A DNA stretch of 10,354 bases from DATKXO01 sp035528995 (lineage in GTDB: Bacteria > Planctomycetota > Phycisphaerae > UBA1845), in assembly GCA_035528995.1 (NCBI GenBank), contig DATKXO010000245.1, forward strand, positions 1 through 10,354, read 5' to 3'. The notes under the pieces were generated by a model. The model was not told where the DNA came from and did no database searches. It worked only from the letters and a program-made list of their open reading frames with translations. Shown one piece after another: positions 6,889-10,354 of this stretch (the first letter of the stretch is position 1; every line of letters starts with the position of its first letter). A program made the position numbers and the translations under genes.

Positions 6889-7788
6889 TTATCGGCCGCG
6901 GTTCCCGCGTTTCCCGGGTTTCCCGGGTTTCTGCGGCGGGTCGGCCCAGCGCTGCTGGATGATCTCGACGACGGCCGGGTCATCCGAGGTGATCTCGATG
7001 ATCACGCCGTTGTCCGTCTGGGTGACGGTGCGTTGGGCACCCTCGATCGGTCCGAAGCCTTCGTGTGGAGGACCGCCACGTCCCCAGCCTTGCCCTGGGC
7101 CGCCGGGACCACGCCCGTGTCCGCGACCTTTCCCGCGACCTTCCCCGCGACCCATCCCGCGACCTTCGCCGCGAGCCTTGCGGTCCGGGCGCGGACCGCG
7201 ATCGGCCATGGGCCGGTCTTGCACGTCGGCCGCTCGATCCTGGATCTTGGCGACGACGTCCGGGTCATCCGAAGTGATCTGAACGGTCACACCGTTTTCG
7301 GTGTTGGTGACGGTGCGTTCGGCGCCTTCGACCATGCAGGGTCCCCAACCGCCGGGGCCGGGGCCGCGGCCGTGGCCCATGCCCGGTCCCTGGGCGGCAC
7401 GGGCCTGGATGGTCTCGACGACGGCGGGGTCGTCGGAGCTGATCTCAATGCTGACGCCGTTGTCGGTGTTGGTCACCGTGTGCGTGGCACCTTCGATGCC
7501 GCAAAGGCCTCGCTCGGCCCGTCCGGCCCCATGCCCTTTGCCACAGCCCTTCGGGAAATCGGCATGGAACGCCTGGATGGCCTCGACGACTTCGGGGTTA
7601 TCCGACGTGACCTGGATGATGACGCCGGTTTCGGTATTGGTCACCGTGCGCTGGGCATCCTTGAAGCCGCAGGGTGGCGGGGCTCCGTCGTCCGTCTCGC
7701 CCTCCGGCGGTCCGGCGAGCACGGTCAGTGCGCCGACCATGCAGCAGGCTGATGCGAAAACCAAGAACACTCTGATTCGTCCGTTCAT
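6889..7788 (-). CDS. Exported protein with four tandem TVTNT..GV..SDDP..V..IQ modules
   Basis: A 299-residue exported protein. The signal peptide is MNGRIRVFLVFASACCMVGA with cleavage likely after LTVLA (residue 25). The mature part contains four copies of a module of about 28 residues, at 45-72, 101-128, 156-183 and 251-278. The pattern is A.RTVTNT.NGV.I.ITSDDP.VV..IQ. A Cys sits five residues before modules 1-3 (Cys40, Cys96, Cys151) and is Gly in module 4. One more Cys lies in the first linker (82). The linkers are Gly/Arg/His/Met-rich, and the longest (about 184-250) holds GRGEGRGKGRGHGRG. I recall single-module proteins of this type with Met/His-rich tails in other bacteria, but I cannot name a defined function. 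AGGGAGA lies seven bases before the ATG. It lies upstream of, and on the same strand as, the sigma operon. Metal or oxyanion binding is a guess from composition. Confidence 0.8.
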   Translation of the reverse strand: MNGRIRVFLVFASACCMVGALTVLAGPPEGETDDGAPPPCGFKDAQRTVTNTETGVIIQVTSDNPEVVEAIQAFHADFPKGCGKGHGAGRAERGLCGIEGATHTVTNTDNGVSIEISSDDPAVVETIQARAAQGPGMGHGRGPGPGGWGPCMVEGAERTVTNTENGVTVQITSDDPDVVAKIQDRAADVQDRPMADRGPRPDRKARGEGRGMGRGEGRGKGRGHGRGPGGPGQGWGRGGPPHEGFGPIEGAQRTVTQTDNGVIIEITSDDPAVVEIIQQRWADPPQKPGKPGKRGNRGR

Positions 7789-8011
7789 CGGTTGATCTCC
7801 CTGTTGCGTTGCGTGTAAACCCGACCAGCGGGCCGTCGGCTCTCGATCGTTCCGTCCGCGGCAACCGGTCTCCGTGTGCCCCCGGTGGGCTCACGAACCG
7901 TCCGTTCAACGCACCAGCGGCGTGCTCTCCTGCGAAAAAAAACGATGGTAGGCGGGATTGGCGAGTTTCGTCGGGTGGCCGGTTGGGAGGCACACGGCGG
8001 GCGAATCCCGT

Positions 8012-10138
8012 TCAGCGTTCCAGCCATTCGGCGCGGAGCTGGCAAGTCCGCTTCAGCTCGCTTTCTTCGGGGAGGTCGGCGGCGATGGCACGGAACATGG
8101 CGGCGGCCTCCGCCCGGCGATTGTCAAGGGCGAGCAGCTCAGCGCGGCAGAGTCGGGCCTTGAGGTCGGTCGGGGCCAAGCGGAAGGCGCGTTCGCCCAG
8201 CGTGCGGGCCTCGGGCAGGTCGCCGTCGGCCCTGCGATCGAGCAGCAGCATGGCCAGCTCGACGAGCAGGTCCGCGTTGTCGGGTTCGAGGTCGAGGGCT
8301 CGGCGGTAGCTGGCGATGCCTTCGTCGCGCCGATTGGCCATGACCAGAGCGACGGCCAGTCGATGGTGAAAGGCGGACACGTCGGCGAAGCGTGTCTGGA
8401 CCTGGGCCAGTTGGGTCACGGCAGCATCAAGCTCACCCACGCCGGTCAGTTCGTCGGCCAATCGGATGAGGGCATCGAGGTCGTCCGGGTTCCGGGCTAC
8501 GGCCTCACGGGCCTCGGTCAGGGCGCCGCGTGCGGGGGCGGCGACGGCCCGGCGGGCGTTGTCCAACAGCCGTTGGGTCCGGGGGTGCCCGGGAATCTGC
8601 ACGTCGGCTATCTGCAAATGTTGAAAGGCCATGTCCGCGTCGCCGGCGCGCAGGTAGGCGGCGCCGAGCATGCGGTGGGCGTCGGTGAAGCCGAGGTCGA
8701 TCTGGATGGAGCGTCGCATCAGGGCGATGCCGTCCTGGTAGCGCCCGTTACGGGTCAGCCAATCTCCGTACAACAGCACCGATCGGATTGCGTTGGGGTG
8801 ATCCCGGTAGGCGGAGGCGTAGAGCGTGCCCTCGTTGCGCCACTCGGTGTTGCGAATCCAGGATCGGGCCAGGCCGGCGACCACGGCGAGGGCAGCCAGT
8901 GCGCCGATCGCGGTGCGCATGGCGGAAGGGCGCCCCACCGCTCGCGCGACGGCCCGCTGGGTGAGCGCACCGGCCCATTGTCCGACGATGACGGCCACCC
9001 AGATCGAGGGCAGGTACCAGACGCGTTCGGCGAAGTACGTCTTGATCAGTAACACCGTGTTGGAGACCGGGAGGTAGCTGAGCAGGAGCGCGACGGTCAG
9101 GACGGCCGGCAGACGCTCACCGCGTCGCCACTTCGTCACGGACCAGGCGAGCAACAGGGCGAAGACAACAAGGCCGATCAGGGCGTGACCTTTGAGCAGG
9201 CTACCGGCCGGAGAGACCGCGAGAATCGAATAGTCGAGGCACAGGACCTGGGGCCAGAGGGTCTTGGCCCAATAGAGGCCCCAGAGTTGAAAGGCACCGC
9301 AGACACGCTCCCAGGTCGGGGCATCGGCCAGGACGTTGATGGTCTTGGTCAGGGTGACCGGTTGATAGAGGGCGCCGCCGAGGGCGACGAAGCGGAGCAC
9401 GAGGTATACGACGGCCGCCAGGACGAGGGACGCACCGGCCGGTATCCATCGGGCGGCAAGGCCCGACGCGTCCGGACGACCGGGCGCAGGTCGACCGCCC
9501 CACCGGGTGACATGCTGGTACCAAGCCAGCAGCGGCACCAGCGGGAGGACGACGACACCGCTCTCCTTCGAGCAGCATGCAGCCAGGACACAGAGCGCTC
9601 CGCCGGCCACGGTCAGGGGGCGTCGCGGTCGGGCGAACAGTTCGAGGGCCAGGAGGGTGAAAGCGGCCGCCAGCAACTCAGCGCGGCCGACGACGTTGTT
9701 GACGGCTTCGGTGTGGATGGGAAGGACGGCGAAGATCGACCCGGCGACCAGTGCGGCGGTCAACGAGCCGGTGAGCCTGCAGGTCAGCCGGTAGACCAAC
9801 ACGGTCACGAGTGCGTGCAGGACGATGTTGACCGCATGGTAGGGCGATGGGTTCAGCCCGCCGATCGCGTGGTTGAGGCGATAGGAGAGGACGGCCAGCG
9901 GGCGGTAGAGCAGGTCGCGATACGGGGTGGCGAGGGGGTCTGCGTGCCAGTAGTCCTGGAGCCAGAGGGCGCCCCACTGCCCCGGCTGGGTGACCAGGGG
10001 GTTCTGCACGATGATGGGCAGGTCGTCATCGCAGAAATCATTGCCCAGCGTGTTGGCATAACACAGGACGGCGAGGAGGGCGCAGATGAGCGGGCAGAGC
10101 CGCGCGAACGCGCGTGGGTAAGACTCTCGAACGCACAC
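8012..10138 (-). CDS. TMTC-like GT-C glycosyltransferase with C-terminal TPR repeats
   Basis: About 708 residues, a multi-pass inner-membrane protein resembling the TMTC/PMT-type GT-C glycosyltransferases, which use lipid-linked sugars at the outer face of the membrane. The first membrane segment (about 13-29) is followed by an acidic loop, NDFCDDDLPIIVQNPLV (33-49), where this family keeps its catalytic acidic pair. Then come LYRPLAVLSY (77-86), VLPIHTEAVNNVVGRAEL (138-155) and CSKESGVVVLP (189-199). Several more hydrophobic helices run to about 425. From about 450 to the end there are TPR-like helical pairs, for example YQDGIALMRRSIQIDLGFTD (467-486) and DEGIASYRRALDLEPDNADL (605-624). The frame is open to an ATG at 10195, but that codon lies in 20-bp tandem repeats without a ribosome site. 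I prefer the GTG at 10138, which would give a leaderless message. The acceptor protein is unknown. Confidence 0.85.
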   Translation of the reverse strand: MCVRESYPRAFARLCPLICALLAVLCYANTLGNDFCDDDLPIIVQNPLVTQPGQWGALWLQDYWHADPLATPYRDLLYRPLAVLSYRLNHAIGGLNPSPYHAVNIVLHALVTVLVYRLTCRLTGSLTAALVAGSIFAVLPIHTEAVNNVVGRAELLAAAFTLLALELFARPRRPLTVAGGALCVLAACCSKESGVVVLPLVPLLAWYQHVTRWGGRPAPGRPDASGLAARWIPAGASLVLAAVVYLVLRFVALGGALYQPVTLTKTINVLADAPTWERVCGAFQLWGLYWAKTLWPQVLCLDYSILAVSPAGSLLKGHALIGLVVFALLLAWSVTKWRRGERLPAVLTVALLLSYLPVSNTVLLIKTYFAERVWYLPSIWVAVIVGQWAGALTQRAVARAVGRPSAMRTAIGALAALAVVAGLARSWIRNTEWRNEGTLYASAYRDHPNAIRSVLLYGDWLTRNGRYQDGIALMRRSIQIDLGFTDAHRMLGAAYLRAGDADMAFQHLQIADVQIPGHPRTQRLLDNARRAVAAPARGALTEAREAVARNPDDLDALIRLADELTGVGELDAAVTQLAQVQTRFADVSAFHHRLAVALVMANRRDEGIASYRRALDLEPDNADLLVELAMLLLDRRADGDLPEARTLGERAFRLAPTDLKARLCRAELLALDNRRAEAAAMFRAIAADLPEESELKRTCQLRAEWLER

Positions 10139-10145
10139 GACGGGC

Positions 10146-10151
10146 AGTATA
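10146..10151 (-). promoter_or_regulatory. -10 candidate (TATACT) seven bases before the GTG start
   Basis: TATACT on the minus strand matches 5/6 of the -10 consensus. Its 3' edge is seven bases from the GTG at 10138, the spacing expected if transcription starts at the start codon (leaderless message). No good -35 is visible. Confidence 0.25.
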
Positions 10152-10180
10152 CAGGGAGATGGTGAAGGTCGCCCACGGGG

Positions 10181-10260
10181 TTGGGCTTCGCCCATCCTGG
10201 TCGTGCTTCGCCCATCCCGGTCGTGCTTCGCCCATCGTGGTCGTGCTTCGCCTGCGGCTA
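10181..10260. repeat. 20-bp tandem repeat, about 3.5 units
   Basis: Units begin at 10181, 10201, 10221 and 10241, with pattern TSGKGCTTCGCCCATCSYGG, and the fourth unit decays after 11 bases. The first unit contains TGGGCTTCGCCCA, a perfect inverted repeat. On the minus strand each full unit carries ATGGGCGAAGC, so it repeatedly offers an ATG and extends the open frame of the TMTC-like gene. This argues that the long N-terminal extension is not real. Confidence 0.85.
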
Positions 10261-10313
10261 CATTCCTCCGGGACCTCCGGGGCGGTTCGTGACGTTCCGG
10301 GGCGGCGGGCGGG

Positions 10314-10341
10314 GAGTTCAGAGTTGCGAGTTGTGAGTGGC
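10314..10341. repeat. 7-bp tandem repeat, four units
   Basis: GAGTTCA, GAGTTGC, GAGTTGT and GAGTGGC follow one another without gaps. This is a short, degenerate heptanucleotide array in non-coding DNA near the right edge. No function is evident. Confidence 0.7.
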
Positions 10342-10354
10342 GATGGGCGGGGAC

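Noticed and set aside
6700..7752. 350-codon plus-strand open frame with a repeated pattern
   Set aside because: The apparent repeats (GDGALG, DLDDHAV-like) are the complement of the four real modules on the minus strand, which also has a signal peptide and ribosome site.
7935..8010. Run of eight T on the minus strand (7935-7942) after the TMTC-like gene, as a terminator
   Set aside because: The only stem nearby (7953-7959 with 8004-8010) is 7 base pairs around a loop of over 40 bases, and sits 10 bases from the T run. This is too weak to call an intrinsic terminator.
7958..9052. 364-codon plus-strand open frame
   Set aside because: It is antisense to the TPR half of the TMTC-like gene, with low-complexity Gly/Val/Gln composition and no domain.
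9185..10165. 326-codon plus-strand open frame
   Set aside because: It is antisense to the membrane half of the TMTC-like gene. The translation is hydrophilic and unlike any family I know.
10181..10260. Tandem repeat as a possible CRISPR array
   Set aside because: The units are contiguous with no unique spacers and only 20 bases long.

Overview
The window is GC-rich (clearly above 60 % by eye) and bacterial. Several protein architectures point to the Planctomycetes: an Hsp70-like gene coupled to a protein with the divergent J-like N-terminus common in that phylum, a secreted DUF1573 plus thioredoxin fusion, an ECF sigma factor with a zinc-finger anti-sigma, and a TMTC-like membrane/TPR glycosyltransferase. 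This assignment is inference from protein architecture. No rRNA or other phylogenetic marker is present.

Layout. Positions 1-1862 (minus strand) hold a truncated-lid Hsp70 homologue whose stop codon overlaps (GTGA) the start of the next gene, which runs off the left edge. Positions 1863-2507 form a divergent intergenic region with a good promoter candidate at each end and no convincing gene. Positions 2508-4682 (plus strand) encode a large exported protein with three Ig-like DUF1573-type domains followed by a TlpA-like thioredoxin domain, closed by a strong hairpin at 4707-4746. Positions 4855-6694 (minus strand) form a compact three-gene operon: ECF sigma factor, membrane zinc-finger anti-sigma factor, and a periplasmic CnrX/ZraP-like metal-sensor homologue with a Gly/Arg/His-rich tail. 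Positions 6889-7788 (minus) encode an exported protein built from four copies of a module of about 28 residues, joined by Gly/Arg/His linkers. Positions 8012-10138 (minus) encode a multi-pass TMTC-like protein with C-terminal TPRs. Its upstream flank carries 20-bp and 7-bp tandem repeats.

How the parts may work together. The sigma/anti-sigma/sensor operon is a plausible envelope-stress or metal-responsive signalling unit of the CnrYXH general type. The four-module protein lies directly upstream on the same strand. It shares a distinctive GRGEGRGxGRG-type tract with the sensor's tail, so it is a candidate partner or target; this link is inference. The Hsp70 and the J-like protein probably work together because translation of the second is coupled to the first. 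The TMTC-like gene and the DUF1573-thioredoxin gene look like independent envelope functions.
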